DNA of 64,000 nt from MWCR01 sp049325475 (GTDB lineage Bacteria; Patescibacteriota; Patescibacteriia; 2-12-FULL-60-25), in assembly GCA_049325475.1 (NCBI GenBank), contig JBMOLN010000003.1:29566-93565 (forward strand), given 5' to 3'. Position 1 is the stretch's first letter. The number at the start of each line of letters is the position of its first letter. Shown one piece after another: positions 23,456 to 32,164 of the stretch. The position numbers and the translations under genes are program-made. The notes beneath the pieces are model-generated. The model ran no database searches and had not been told where the DNA came from. It was given only the letters and a program-made list of their open reading frames with translations.

Positions 23456-24883
23456 ATGGCAGAAAAAGCCATAACTTCGCGGGATAAGGATTATTCCGAA
23501 TGGTATCAGGATATTGTGGAGCAAGCAGAATTGGCTGAGCATTCACCGGTAAGAGGCTGTATGGTGATTAAGCCGTATGGTTATGCGATTTGGGAATTGA
23601 TGCAAAAAGACCTGGATTCACGTTTTAAGTCCAAGGGAGTGCAGAATGCATATTTTCCATTATTTATTCCGCAGAGTTTTTTAACCAAGGAGGCTGAACA
23701 TGTTGAGGGTTTTTCTCCGGAGTTGGCTGTTGTGACACATGCTGGTGGCGAGAAACTCGACGAGCCGCTTGTTGTACGTCCAACTTCAGAAACAATCATA
23801 TACGAAACATACAGTAAATGGGTTCAATCTTATCGTGATTTACCCCTACTCATCAATCAATGGGCCAATGTAGTTCGTTGGGAGAAGAGGACCAGATTGT
23901 TTTTAAGAACAACAGAGTTTTTATGGCAAGAAGGACATACGGTTCATGCCACAGAAGATGAGGCGGAAGATTTTACCAAACAGATGCTAGATGTTTACCG
24001 TGCTTTTGCGGAGGAGAGTATGGCGTTTCCGGTTATCACTGGGCAAAAGTCTGATTCGGAGAAATTCGCCGGAGCTGTCCGCACGTATTGCATCGAGGCA
24101 ATGATGCAAGATGGTAAAGCCTTGCAATCCGGGACATCGCATATGCTGGGGCAGAATTTTGCCAAAGCTTTTGATGTGAAGTTTTTAGATGCGGATGGTG
24201 AAGAAAAATACGGCTGGCAAACAAGTTGGGGAGTGTCGACTCGTTTGATCGGCGGATTGATTATGGCGCACAGTGATGATAAAGGTTTGGTTTTGCCGCC
24301 AAAGCTTGCACCGCATCAGGTAGTTATCGTGCCAATCGGCGTTGGTGAAGACGAATTGGAAGCGGTAAATTCCAAAGCTCAAGAAATTGCGGATCAGCTG
24401 GAAGAAAAGGGTGTAAGAGTTAAAATCGATAATCGAGATATGCGCCCCGGACCTAGATTTTTTGAATGGGAAAAGAAAGGAGTGCCTTTAAGGATTGAGA
24501 TCGGGCCCAAAGATCTGGAAGCCGGTACAATGGTGACTGTCCGCCGCGATACGGGCGAAAAGCAATCCCTTACCGAGGAAGGTTTGATTGATGCAATCAG
24601 CGAAATGCTGGAGCAGATTCAAAAGGACATGTTTGATAAGGCTTTGAAATTCAGAGAAGAGAATACAGTAAGCGTTGATGATTATGACGAGTTTAAAGAT
24701 AAGGTTGAAGGCCGTTTTGTAAAAGCTCATTGGTGCGGCAGTGAGGATTGCGAAGCGCAGATAAAAGAAGATACAAAAGCCACTATTCGTTGTATTCCAT
24801 TTGATCAAGAAAAAGAAAAAGGCAAGTGCATTAAATGCGGCAAAGAATCGGAAGGAAGAGTTATTTTTGCTAAAGCGTATTAA
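23456..24883 (+). CDS. proS: Prolyl-tRNA synthetase (archaeal/eukaryotic type, ProS3)
   Basis: Charges tRNA-Pro with proline. The ~475-residue product shows class II motifs: SPVRGCMVIKPYGYAIWE, motif 2 region VVRPTSETIIYETYSKW and RWEKRTRLFLRTTEFLWQEGHT, motif 3 region WGVSTRLIGGLIMAHSDD. An anticodon-binding domain follows (VVIVPIGV), then a C-terminal zinc-type domain with four cysteines (CGSEDCEAQ, CIKCGKESEG) ending in the typical KAY. The start is set at MAEKAIT to match the family; an in-frame ATG at 23435 would add seven residues. No T-box leader is seen. Confidence 0.94.
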   Translation: MAEKAITSRDKDYSEWYQDIVEQAELAEHSPVRGCMVIKPYGYAIWELMQKDLDSRFKSKGVQNAYFPLFIPQSFLTKEAEHVEGFSPELAVVTHAGGEKLDEPLVVRPTSETIIYETYSKWVQSYRDLPLLINQWANVVRWEKRTRLFLRTTEFLWQEGHTVHATEDEAEDFTKQMLDVYRAFAEESMAFPVITGQKSDSEKFAGAVRTYCIEAMMQDGKALQSGTSHMLGQNFAKAFDVKFLDADGEEKYGWQTSWGVSTRLIGGLIMAHSDDKGLVLPPKLAPHQVVIVPIGVGEDELEAVNSKAQEIADQLEEKGVRVKIDNRDMRPGPRFFEWEKKGVPLRIEIGPKDLEAGTMVTVRRDTGEKQSLTEEGLIDAISEMLEQIQKDMFDKALKFREENTVSVDDYDEFKDKVEGRFVKAHWCGSEDCEAQIKEDTKATIRCIPFDQEKEKGKCIKCGKESEGRVIFAKAY

Positions 24884-24930
24884 GCTGTTAAGCCACTAAG
24901 CTACTGAGCCATTAAACGACTAAATCACAA

Positions 24931-24955
24931 GAAGAGGTTCTAACAGAGCCTCTTT
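24931..24955 (+). terminator. Terminator of proS
   Basis: A 9-bp stem AAGAGGTTC / GAGCCTCTT is followed by TT. Confidence 0.7.
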
Positions 24956-25005
24956 TGAGTTATAATAATTGTCAGAAAAAGCTAACAAAAATCAGGAGAA
25001 AGGGG

Positions 25006-25034
25006 TTGACAGAAGTTAAATTATTTGTAATTGT
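25006..25034 (+). promoter_or_regulatory. Probable promoter of the 25055 gene
   Basis: TTGACA (25006-25011) with an AT-rich -10 region (TAATTG/AATTGT) about 17 bases on. Confidence 0.45.
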
Positions 25035-25054
25035 TTAATCAGCCGGGAGGTAAT

Positions 25055-25309
25055 ATGACCATCCAGCAAAAAGCGCATCAAGAATTTTGTTCTTTGGCCA
25101 AGGAGTCCAAGTCTAACTCTATTTACTTATTGATGCGCTTGGGTGATTTGCTTTATAAAAGGCACAATGTCTCGGTTTATCTCAAGGATGCCGGAAGTAT
25201 CAAAAATTTTTCTGATGAGCAGGCCAGATTGGTTCGGGATCTACTCCCTGAATTGGATGATGGAGGCGGAGATGTGTCTGCTTCTATCCAAGAGGCCGCC
25301 GGTTTCTAG
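25055..25309 (+). CDS. Small hypothetical protein
   Basis: An 84-residue acidic, helical soluble protein. The ATG at 25055 follows GGGAGGTAAT, a strong Shine-Dalgarno sequence, and this decides the start over the in-frame codon at 25031. It has its own promoter and a clear terminator, so it is a free-standing gene. No family is recognised; the glycine-rich DDGGGDVSAS segment near the C-terminus is a likely flexible linker. Confidence 0.7.
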   Translation: MTIQQKAHQEFCSLAKESKSNSIYLLMRLGDLLYKRHNVSVYLKDAGSIKNFSDEQARLVRDLLPELDDGGGDVSASIQEAAGF

Positions 25310-25314
25310 TGTCC

Positions 25315-25344
25315 TTGCTTCAGCGTTCAACTGAAGCTTTTTTT
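25315..25344 (+). terminator. Terminator of the 25055 gene
   Basis: GCTTCAG-CGTTCAA-CTGAAGC followed by TTTTTTT. Confidence 0.88.
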
Positions 25345-25418
25345 ATTTACATTAATTATTCGCAATAGCGAATATTTGATTTGTGTTTGCATAGTTAGCA
25401 TGAGGCGGGAACTTCGGG

Positions 25419-25424
25419 TATAAT
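25419..25424 (+). promoter_or_regulatory. -10 box of a leaderless transcript
   Basis: TATAAT ends 8 bases before the ATG at 25433. TTAGCA at 25395-25400 could be the -35 box (18-base spacer). Confidence 0.6.
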
Positions 25425-25432
25425 TGGTTTAT

Positions 25433-27826
25433 ATGGCTAATGAATCCTTGCTCAGTGTTGAGCGGATTAAATTAACACAGGAAAAGCAGGCTTTAGAGCA
25501 AAAGATTTTGCAATTAAAGCGAGCGATTTTGGCGGAAGCGGATCCGGTAAAAAAATCGAATTTGGAGTTGGATCTGGCAATTGCCGAACAAGATAAAGAA
25601 ACTTTGGAGTGGAGCACTGACGCAACAGGAGCTCTTAAGGGAGATCGTTTTGGCGTGGAGTTGCGTGAGTTGATGGAAGAGCAGGGTTTAAGAAGGGATG
25701 AGCAAGGGGAATTGGTTTGTGATAATGAAAGAGCTTTAGAGAGTACGCAGCTTATTATGGTTAACATGGGTGAGTTGGATCGATTGAATGAATCAGGTGA
25801 GCATGCTTTGGGAGATGAGGGATTGGGTTTGGCCTATAAAAAAATTAATGAAACAGTTGTTGCTATTTTGCGTCAACGTCCCGGGTATGAGGATATGGAT
25901 CCAACTGACTTGTTGGATAAATTCAAAGTCTACAGAACTGCGGGTAATGATTTTACTATTGTAATAAAAAACGGTGACGAAAAACTTTCACGATCCATTG
26001 CTGATGCATTAACCGGCGGTATGGAATTGCCTGCTGAAATGAATCAAGAAGATGTGCCGCTTGCGGCCGCCAGTTTGTCTTTGGGTGAAAGTGTGGGGTT
26101 ATTAAAACACCTGAGAAATGCCCAAGGGCATGAGGTAGCCGGCGAGAATGACAGGGAAGAAGTTGCATCGCAAGACAAGACGGATATGATTACGCTTTTA
26201 AAAGAGCGTTTAGTAACTTTAAGCGAGCAATCAAAAGTACAGACCAGATTGCAGAGAATGATTGATAAAATAAAAAATCCTCAAGCGGACGAAAAGATAA
26301 ATGCCAAAGATCTTTATGATAAATTTTTACAAAAGTCTTTAGGTGGTGTTTTGTTAGAGGAAGGAGAAGTTGGCCCTCAGTCTTATGAGGTTTTTGCGGC
26401 AGCGCTTGAGAGAAATGGCTTATTGGAAGATGGTGATGATGCAATTCAAAGGCGGCAAAGGCATAGAATTATGGATATTGCCAGCAATGTGGCTTTAAGA
26501 CAGTTTCAGGTTTACAATGAAAATACAGTTTATGCGGAAAAGAAATTACAAGAAAGTGTTTTGGGTGATTTGCAAGAAAGAATGGCAGGGGAAGGCGTGG
26601 AATCTAAATTGAAAATAAAAGAGCTGAAGCCGGCCGCCAGAGCAGAATATGGTGATGATGAGAGGCGCGAGGTGAGAGAGTTTCAGGGAAGGTTGGATCA
26701 ATTGGGAGGAAGTACGGAAGGAGCTAAAATCATTGCGGAATTAAGAGCCGGGTTAAAAGAGGAGCAGCAAAAAAAGCCGCAAAACGCAAAGGCAATTGAG
26801 CTTGCGCAAAAAAAATTAAATAATGAACTCTTAAAAAGAGATCCTTTGACAGGCTTAAAGGGAAGGGGATTGTATTATCAAAATCTGGAAGCTAAAATAA
26901 ATAATGGAGAGCCGGTAAGCGTCGTGGCGATTGATATGGCATTTTTAAAGTATTTTGATAAAGTCGGAGGAAAAAATACAGGGGATAGAGCAATTGTTGC
27001 GGCAGGTATAATTTTAGATCATGTGGCAAAGAAATTTGTAAAATACGGCGTGGAGGCATTCAGGTTGGGGGGTGATGAGTTTTCTTTGTCAGCGAACACT
27101 GATGATAAAGAAGTGTTGAATGACATTATTAGTGAAATTAAATATATTGCGGAGAATCAAGTCGAGAATATACCGGTTCATGAGGGCGCTACAACGGATT
27201 ACAGGCCGGAGTCTTTGCAGTTTAATTTTGGAGTAGCGGTTTATGATCAAAAAAAGCATGGAATTGAATCCGCGCACCGACGTGATAGAAAAACTCCGGC
27301 GGATAAATTAAATCACGAGGCTGACAGCAGGATCGAGATTGACAAAGCTGTAAATCGATTTATTTTTTTATTACATCGGTCGATACAGATCAAGAGGCTT
27401 CCGGAAGAAAAAAGCAAGAAAGTTCAAAAAGAACTCAAATTATTGATGTCTTTTTCGGAAAAAGCTATTTTCGGGCAAATAGGACGAGATGCTATTCGAG
27501 ATTGGACAGCCGAATATCAAGCAGGGTCTGTTGGTTTAAGGCAAATAATGGAAGAATTGCAGAAATTGATAATGGAGCAATTAAAAGAAAAAGGCAAGAA
27601 GGAAATTCAGGACATGGAGGTAATGCATGTCATGTTGGAAAATCAATTGCTTTTGGATTTTAACAGGGCTGTGATACAGAATTTAATGGGTGAAATTCAA
27701 GAATTGGAAAAATCAAAAAATACGTATAAAGAACAGATTGAATCACTGCAAGAGCGATTAAGATTGCTGCAGGAGGATCAACGGGCGGTGTTGAGTTTGC
27801 GGCAAAAAATGAAAAAAGCGGCTTAA
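25433..27826 (+). CDS. Large cytoplasmic GGDEF-domain protein (putative diguanylate cyclase)
   Basis: The 797-residue product has no membrane helix. A long charged, coiled-coil-rich N-terminal half (residues 1-455) precedes a GGDEF domain (about 460-600): RDPLTGLKGRGLYYQNL, VVAIDMAFLKYFDKVGG and the intact active-site GGDEF at 546-550. There is no RxxD inhibitory site before the motif. A C-terminal coiled coil (about 690-790) ends the protein. It may make cyclic di-GMP or be a scaffold; no PAS or response-regulator input domain is recognised. Its stop lies only 3 bases from that of the convergent elp3. Confidence 0.8.
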   Translation: MANESLLSVERIKLTQEKQALEQKILQLKRAILAEADPVKKSNLELDLAIAEQDKETLEWSTDATGALKGDRFGVELRELMEEQGLRRDEQGELVCDNERALESTQLIMVNMGELDRLNESGEHALGDEGLGLAYKKINETVVAILRQRPGYEDMDPTDLLDKFKVYRTAGNDFTIVIKNGDEKLSRSIADALTGGMELPAEMNQEDVPLAAASLSLGESVGLLKHLRNAQGHEVAGENDREEVASQDKTDMITLLKERLVTLSEQSKVQTRLQRMIDKIKNPQADEKINAKDLYDKFLQKSLGGVLLEEGEVGPQSYEVFAAALERNGLLEDGDDAIQRRQRHRIMDIASNVALRQFQVYNENTVYAEKKLQESVLGDLQERMAGEGVESKLKIKELKPAARAEYGDDERREVREFQGRLDQLGGSTEGAKIIAELRAGLKEEQQKKPQNAKAIELAQKKLNNELLKRDPLTGLKGRGLYYQNLEAKINNGEPVSVVAIDMAFLKYFDKVGGKNTGDRAIVAAGIILDHVAKKFVKYGVEAFRLGGDEFSLSANTDDKEVLNDIISEIKYIAENQVENIPVHEGATTDYRPESLQFNFGVAVYDQKKHGIESAHRRDRKTPADKLNHEADSRIEIDKAVNRFIFLLHRSIQIKRLPEEKSKKVQKELKLLMSFSEKAIFGQIGRDAIRDWTAEYQAGSVGLRQIMEELQKLIMEQLKEKGKKEIQDMEVMHVMLENQLLLDFNRAVIQNLMGEIQELEKSKNTYKEQIESLQERLRLLQEDQRAVLSLRQKMKKAA

Positions 27827-27829
27827 TTT

Positions 27830-29482
27830 TTAGATTGTTTTTACCATGTAGGTATCTTGTTCATGATAACCTAAATTTTTGTAATACTCACGTACGCCAA
27901 TGCCAGAGATAACGGCCAGATTTTGATAGCCTTCGGATTTGGCGATTTCTTCTGCCCGCGCCATGAGCCGGCGGCCATAGCCTTTGTGCTGGCTGGCGGC
28001 CTCGTTTTGTTGATTTATGTTTAAGGCGGTTCCGTAAGTGTGGAGTTCGCGAATGTGGGCGGAAGTGCGGAGGATTGGAAATTGCTGACATAACTCCTCC
28101 CAATCTCCTCTTAACTTAAGAGGAGGAGGTAATTGCGGGAGTCTTAAACGGCAGAAGCCAAAAACTGCAGAGCGGTCTTCGTTTTCAATGGAGAGAAAGA
28201 CTTCGGTGCCGCCGGCGTTTTCATATCTTTGTTCAAAAAGTTCGGTTTTATCGTGAGTGTGATCGCCGGGAACGTGGCCGACTTCTCGGCAACGCAGACA
28301 TTTGCATTGCAAGCCGCGTTTTTTCATTTCTTTTTCCAAAGATTCTCGCAAATTGGATTGTTTGTTGCCATGGGAGATGTCGGTTGTGGGGAAATCACGG
28401 ATTAGGCGCGAGACACGGCAGTAATAGGGGATCATGGTTTGCATTTCTATCAATAATTCGCGCAATTCATCTCCTTCGAGCGGTTTGAAATCCCCACGCT
28501 CGGTCCAATTGAATAATTCGGAATTTGGCAGAACTACGCAGGGATAGAGCTTGATCATGTCAGGGCGAAAGCGCGGATCATCAAATAAAAGTTTGAAAGA
28601 TTCAAGATCGTCCGCACGGCTGGCGCCGGGCTGGCCGGGCATGATGTGTACGTCAACTTTGAATGCAGCCGCTTTAAGCAACGAAATGGCTTTTTCTGCG
28701 TCGGCGACGGTTGTCCCGCGGCCGGTTAATTTAAGAACTCTGTCATTGATTATCTGCAGGCCCAATTCGACTCTGGTTACACCAAGTTGGCGAAGATGGG
28801 CTACTTCATCAGCCGTGATGTGGTCCGGACGGGTTTCGATGGTAAGGCCTATGATGCGGTAAGCGGCTGATTGGTTGGCGAGCTGGGAATCTCCCAATCC
28901 AGTATTTTGCGGGATATCCCTCTTTGTTAAAGAGGGTTGGGTTAAATCGTTTGCTGCTTCAAAACATCGGGTTATGAACCATTCGCGATAGTCTTTGGGG
29001 TAAGCGGACCAGGTTCCGCCTTTGATTATCAATTCAATTTTATTGGCAGTGTGACCGTTGCGTTCCAAAACTTGGACTCTTTGTTTGACTTGTTCGTAAG
29101 GATCAAATTCCAAACTCAAAGCGCGCGCGGCAGCGGGTTCACTGGAAATATAGCTTTTGGGCATGCGGTATTCGGTGGGGCAATAAACGCAATTACCCGG
29201 GCAGGGATAGGGCTTGGTCAAAACTGTGATCGGGGCTACACCGCTATCGGTGCGGACGTCTTTGACGCGCAGGATTTTTTCTATTTTTTCATTTCTGGCA
29301 AATCCTTCTTTTAGAAGATCTCGATAGGCCTGCCAGAGTTGGATGGATGTGGGAAATGGAGTTTGAGTTCCTTTAATTGTTTGGCGGATAATCATCATCA
29401 AATCTTTTCGAGTCGGCAAATCCAAATCAGCCACCTTTTTAAGGATGGTTTGCGTGAGTTGTTCGAAAGATTGATTTTTCAT
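27830..29482 (-). CDS. elp3: Elp3-like tRNA uridine carboxymethylation enzyme (radical SAM + acetyltransferase)
   Basis: Elp3 makes the cm5 group on the wobble uridine of tRNAs from acetyl-CoA by radical chemistry. The ~550-residue product has the N-terminal Elp3 region, the radical SAM cluster motif CPGNCVYC (Cys94, 98, 101), VELGLQIINDRVL, HIMPGQPGAS and KLYPC, the KCLRCREVG segment, and a C-terminal GNAT acetyltransferase domain (KGYGRRLMARAE, GIGVREYYKNLGY). Two intergenic-type palindromes lie in frame inside the gene (28096-28141 and 28911-28942), adding the peptides PPPLKLRGD and PSLTKRDIP. An earlier in-frame start at 29494 is possible. The divergent neighbour is a Trm9-like methyltransferase. 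Confidence 0.9.
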   Translation of the reverse strand: MKNQSFEQLTQTILKKVADLDLPTRKDLMMIIRQTIKGTQTPFPTSIQLWQAYRDLLKEGFARNEKIEKILRVKDVRTDSGVAPITVLTKPYPCPGNCVYCPTEYRMPKSYISSEPAAARALSLEFDPYEQVKQRVQVLERNGHTANKIELIIKGGTWSAYPKDYREWFITRCFEAANDLTQPSLTKRDIPQNTGLGDSQLANQSAAYRIIGLTIETRPDHITADEVAHLRQLGVTRVELGLQIINDRVLKLTGRGTTVADAEKAISLLKAAAFKVDVHIMPGQPGASRADDLESFKLLFDDPRFRPDMIKLYPCVVLPNSELFNWTERGDFKPLEGDELRELLIEMQTMIPYYCRVSRLIRDFPTTDISHGNKQSNLRESLEKEMKKRGLQCKCLRCREVGHVPGDHTHDKTELFEQRYENAGGTEVFLSIENEDRSAVFGFCRLRLPQLPPPLKLRGDWEELCQQFPILRTSAHIRELHTYGTALNINQQNEAASQHKGYGRRLMARAEEIAKSEGYQNLAVISGIGVREYYKNLGYHEQDTYMVKTI

Positions 29483-29494
29483 ATTCGGGAACAA

Positions 29495-29654
29495 GTCTTA
29501 CGCCAGTAATCGCAGGAATGCGTCATAACGTCATAACGTCTTAACGTAGTTTTTTGGTTGACTTCGTTATGACGTTAAGACGTTTTCCGTTAAGATCGGT
29601 GTATACAATGTTGGATTAAGATAACAGGTTTTTTTGTTTTAATCAAGGGATGAA
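29495..29654. repeat. ACGTCATAACGTC direct and inverted repeats
   Basis: The elp3/Trm9 divergent gap holds GTCATAACGTCATAACGTC and, after GGTTGAC, the inverted partner GTTATGACGTTAAGACGTT. This can form a hairpin of about 20 bp. Confidence 0.6.
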
Positions 29655-29683
29655 TTGATAAAAAAAGCAACATGACGTAGAGT
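29655..29683 (+). promoter_or_regulatory. Promoter giving a leaderless Trm9-like transcript
   Basis: TTGATA (29655-29660), a 17-base spacer and TAGAGT (29678-29683). The ATG is 6 bases on. Confidence 0.65.
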
Positions 29684-29689
29684 GGGGTT

Positions 29690-30412
29690 ATGAATGATGA
29701 AATGAAGAAACAATTAAAAAATGAAGTGGCCGAATTTTATGAAAAAGAGGGGGAAATATTTGGTCATACCAGGCATCATGTATGGGAGCTGACGCTGGAT
29801 TTTATATCTAAACTTAAAGATGGTGATAACTTAGTGGATGTTGGAGCCGGGAATGCCAGATTATTAGATGTGGTGCCGGAAGGAGTAAATTACATTGGGA
29901 TCGAACCGAGTTCGACGTTGCGGGAATTTGCCAGGCGACGTTTGGCGCATCATAAAAATTCGCAAATGCGAGAAGGCGGATTCCCAAAATTAAATTTAGA
30001 AGATGGCATAGCGGATGCCGTGACGTGCATTGCCGTGCTGCATCATATTCCATCTGACCAAGTACGCCGTGAATCAATTCAAGAATTGCACCGGATTTTA
30101 AAACCCGGAGGCAAGATGATTATTTCGGTTTGGAATTTACGAGCGAAGAGATTTTTTAACCGAGAAACATTAAAAACCGCTTGGCTTAGATTTTCGGGAT
30201 TTGCCGGCGGTGACAAAGGAGATCTTTATTATATTTGGAAAGCCGGAAAAATTCCGCGCCGGCGCTATGTTCATGCTTTTACTTTACACGAGTTTAAATT
30301 TCTTTTTAATGAAAAAGATTGGAAAATCGAGAAAATCGGCGCTTATGACAGCAAGGGCTGGACTAACTTTTTTTTCGGGAGGAATCTCGTCGCTGTATTA
30401 ATTAAAAAATGA
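29690..30412 (+). CDS. Trm9/ALKBH8-like class I methyltransferase
   Basis: The 240-residue product has SAM motif I (LVDVGAGNARLLDVV), acidic loop YIGIEPS, motif IV DAVTCIAVLHHIPS, the post-motif block ELHRILKPGGKMIISVW and, near the C-terminus, RRYVHAFTLHEFKFLF. The HHIPS...RR, LKPGG...VW and RYVHxF blocks resemble Trm9 and ALKBH8, which methylate the carboxymethyl group made by Elp3 on wobble uridine (cm5U to mcm5U). Its place back-to-back with elp3 supports this. Residues that bind tRNA cannot be checked here. A generic methyltransferase role remains possible. Confidence 0.7.
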   Translation: MNDEMKKQLKNEVAEFYEKEGEIFGHTRHHVWELTLDFISKLKDGDNLVDVGAGNARLLDVVPEGVNYIGIEPSSTLREFARRRLAHHKNSQMREGGFPKLNLEDGIADAVTCIAVLHHIPSDQVRRESIQELHRILKPGGKMIISVWNLRAKRFFNRETLKTAWLRFSGFAGGDKGDLYYIWKAGKIPRRRYVHAFTLHEFKFLFNEKDWKIEKIGAYDSKGWTNFFFGRNLVAVLIKK

Positions 30413-30489
30413 AGGAATGAAAAAATGAAATGATGAATGACACACTATATTATTTCATTGTTTATTTTTTTTTATTTCATTATGTAAAT

Positions 30490-30518
30490 TTAAAAACAGC
30501 CTTGAGGCTGTTTTTAAA
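30490..30518. terminator. Bidirectional terminator between Trm9-like and HU genes
   Basis: TTTAAAAACAGCC-TTGA-GGCTGTTTTTAAA works on both strands. Confidence 0.85.
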
Positions 30519-30519
30519 T

Positions 30520-30876
30520 TTACATTGACGGGTAGGTTGGCGCTTCGGGTTCGCTGGCCGGTGCTGCGGGTTCGGGCATGCTTGGCGCTGAACTCTTGGG
30601 AGCTTTGAGCGCATCCTTTAAGCCTTTGCCGGCTTTGAATTTAGGAACGCGAACCGGAGGAATTTGGATTTTCTCTGTTGGGTTTTGCGGATTTACGCCT
30701 GTGCGGCCTGCACGTGTTTTGGCCATGAATTGGCCAAAGCCGGCAATGGTGACTTCGCGGTCGTTGACGAGCTCGGTGGTGACGATCTCGACAAAGGCCT
30801 CGACCATGTCTTCGGCCTGCTTTTTAGTGACGCCAACACGATCAGCGATCGTATTGATAAGTTCTGCTTTATTCAT
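30520..30876 (-). CDS. hup: HU-family DNA-binding protein
   Basis: HU bends and compacts DNA as a dimer. The 118-residue product has the full HU fold: MNKAELINTIADRVGVTKKQAEDMV, the VTIAGFGQF turn, and the DNA-binding arm with RTGVNPQNPTEKIQIPPVRVPKFKAGKGLKDAL. After the normal end (about residue 92) comes a 25-residue Pro/Ala/Glu/Ser tail (MPEPAAPASEPEAP), as in some CPR and actinobacterial HU proteins. A CATAAT box lies 9 bases before the ATG, so this mRNA may also be leaderless. Confidence 0.93.
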   Translation of the reverse strand: MNKAELINTIADRVGVTKKQAEDMVEAFVEIVTTELVNDREVTIAGFGQFMAKTRAGRTGVNPQNPTEKIQIPPVRVPKFKAGKGLKDALKAPKSSAPSMPEPAAPASEPEAPTYPSM

Positions 30877-30957
30877 AGTGATAGAATTATGGATTAGACC
30901 GCAGATGATGAAATCAACAGCGGAATAACTTATGGGCTTATTATAGCATAATTTGGC

Positions 30958-31767
30958 TTAGATATCAACTATTTCGCGAATCTGTGTCAATTTCGAATCT
31001 AGAAGTCCGTCAAGATTGAGCTTGACATGAAGGGCATTTATTTCTACAAGGCCGGTTTCGGGTATTTTGTAAGGCGCTGTAGAAAGTTGTAAAAATCGCT
31101 TAATAGAGCTATTTTTTTCGAATCCAATAACAGAATCATGGGCTCCGACCATGCCAATATCACTGATATGAATTGTACCGTTGGGGAGGATTTTGGCATC
31201 TGACGTTGGTACATGCGTGTGGCTGCCGAAGACGATATTGGCCCGGCCGTCAACATAGTGGCTAAAGGCCATTTTTTCGCTGGTAGTTTCAGCGTGCACG
31301 TCCACAATGATGATGGAATTGGCAGGATCAGATATGTTTTCACTATAAAATCTATCGAAAGATAAGAAAATGGAAGAGACTTCTTGGGGCATGAAGAGTT
31401 GACCTTGCAGGTTGAGCAGATAGATTGTCTTATCTTTGACCGGGATTTTGCACCAGCCTTTGCCTTGCAGTTTGGGGTCCACATTTATGGGTCTGATAAG
31501 AGTCGGCCATTTGCCGTCATCGAGGAGTTTTAAGCCGCGTTCGTTTTCCCAAACATGATGACCGGATGTAAAAGCTTCAATGCCGGCATCAGCGATTTCA
31601 AGTAAAGATTTTTCAGTTATACCTCGTCCGTGCGCAAGATTTTCGACATTGGCGATCGTTAGATCCGGTTTGTACTTGCCTTTCAGGCCGGGGAGTTTTT
31701 CGGCGATGGCTTTGCGGCCGATTTTGCCGACTATGTCCGCAAAAATCAAAAAGCTGATGGTTTTCAT
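30958..31767 (-). CDS. YmdB-like metallophosphoesterase
   Basis: YmdB proteins are dinuclear-metal phosphodiesterases, reported to act on 2',3'-cyclic nucleotides in Bacillus. The 269-residue product follows the family closely: ADIVGKIGRKA, ANVENLAHGRGIT, TSGHHVWEN, LIRPINVDP, VDVHAETTSEKMAFSHYVDGRA, VFGSHTHVPTSDAKILPNGT and SDIGMVG. The metal-site block normally read as GNH is GHH here. The start at 31767 gives the family N-terminus; the upstream codon at 31788 adds seven residues. In many bacteria ymdB is next to rny; here rny is 10 kb away. Confidence 0.88.
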   Translation of the reverse strand: MKTISFLIFADIVGKIGRKAIAEKLPGLKGKYKPDLTIANVENLAHGRGITEKSLLEIADAGIEAFTSGHHVWENERGLKLLDDGKWPTLIRPINVDPKLQGKGWCKIPVKDKTIYLLNLQGQLFMPQEVSSIFLSFDRFYSENISDPANSIIIVDVHAETTSEKMAFSHYVDGRANIVFGSHTHVPTSDAKILPNGTIHISDIGMVGAHDSVIGFEKNSSIKRFLQLSTAPYKIPETGLVEINALHVKLNLDGLLDSKLTQIREIVDI

Positions 31768-31871
31768 AATAACTTGAAAGGGCATCAAGATGCCCGCTCA
31801 AGTTATGGCACAAGTAAGAGATATAGCAAAGAGAAACTTGTGCGATAATGTTTTAGATAGTTGCTGCCAAA

Positions 31872-32054
31872 TCAGCGATTGTGTTTAATGGATTCTTTAT
31901 ATTCCAGAGCTTCGGATCGTTTAGAAATTACGAAACCGTTTTCATCCAGATAAATAGTCCTACTATTTGGCAGAGGGTTGGTTATAATCGGTTTTATAAC
32001 CTCTTTGGTTAAAGGTGTTTCTTGTGTTTCTATTGTCGTTTTTTTATCTGTCAT
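31872..32054 (-). CDS. Small hypothetical protein
   Basis: A 60-residue polar protein (Thr/Lys/Glu-rich start, TIYLDENGFVISKRSEALEY in the middle). AGGAGGTGTCATC directly before the ATG is a near-perfect Shine-Dalgarno sequence, which supports translation. No family is recognised. It stands alone between the phosphoesterase gene and the 32165-32874 operon. Confidence 0.6.
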   Translation of the reverse strand: MTDKKTTIETQETPLTKEVIKPIITNPLPNSRTIYLDENGFVISKRSEALEYKESIKHNR

Positions 32055-32164
32055 GATGACACCTCCTAAAAAAGTGCATTGTTAAAAGTGACGCTATAAA
32101 TCTCTTAACTTAAATAATAGTAATATTACGGCCGCTAGTCAATTTAAAAAACTCCGGAAGGAGT

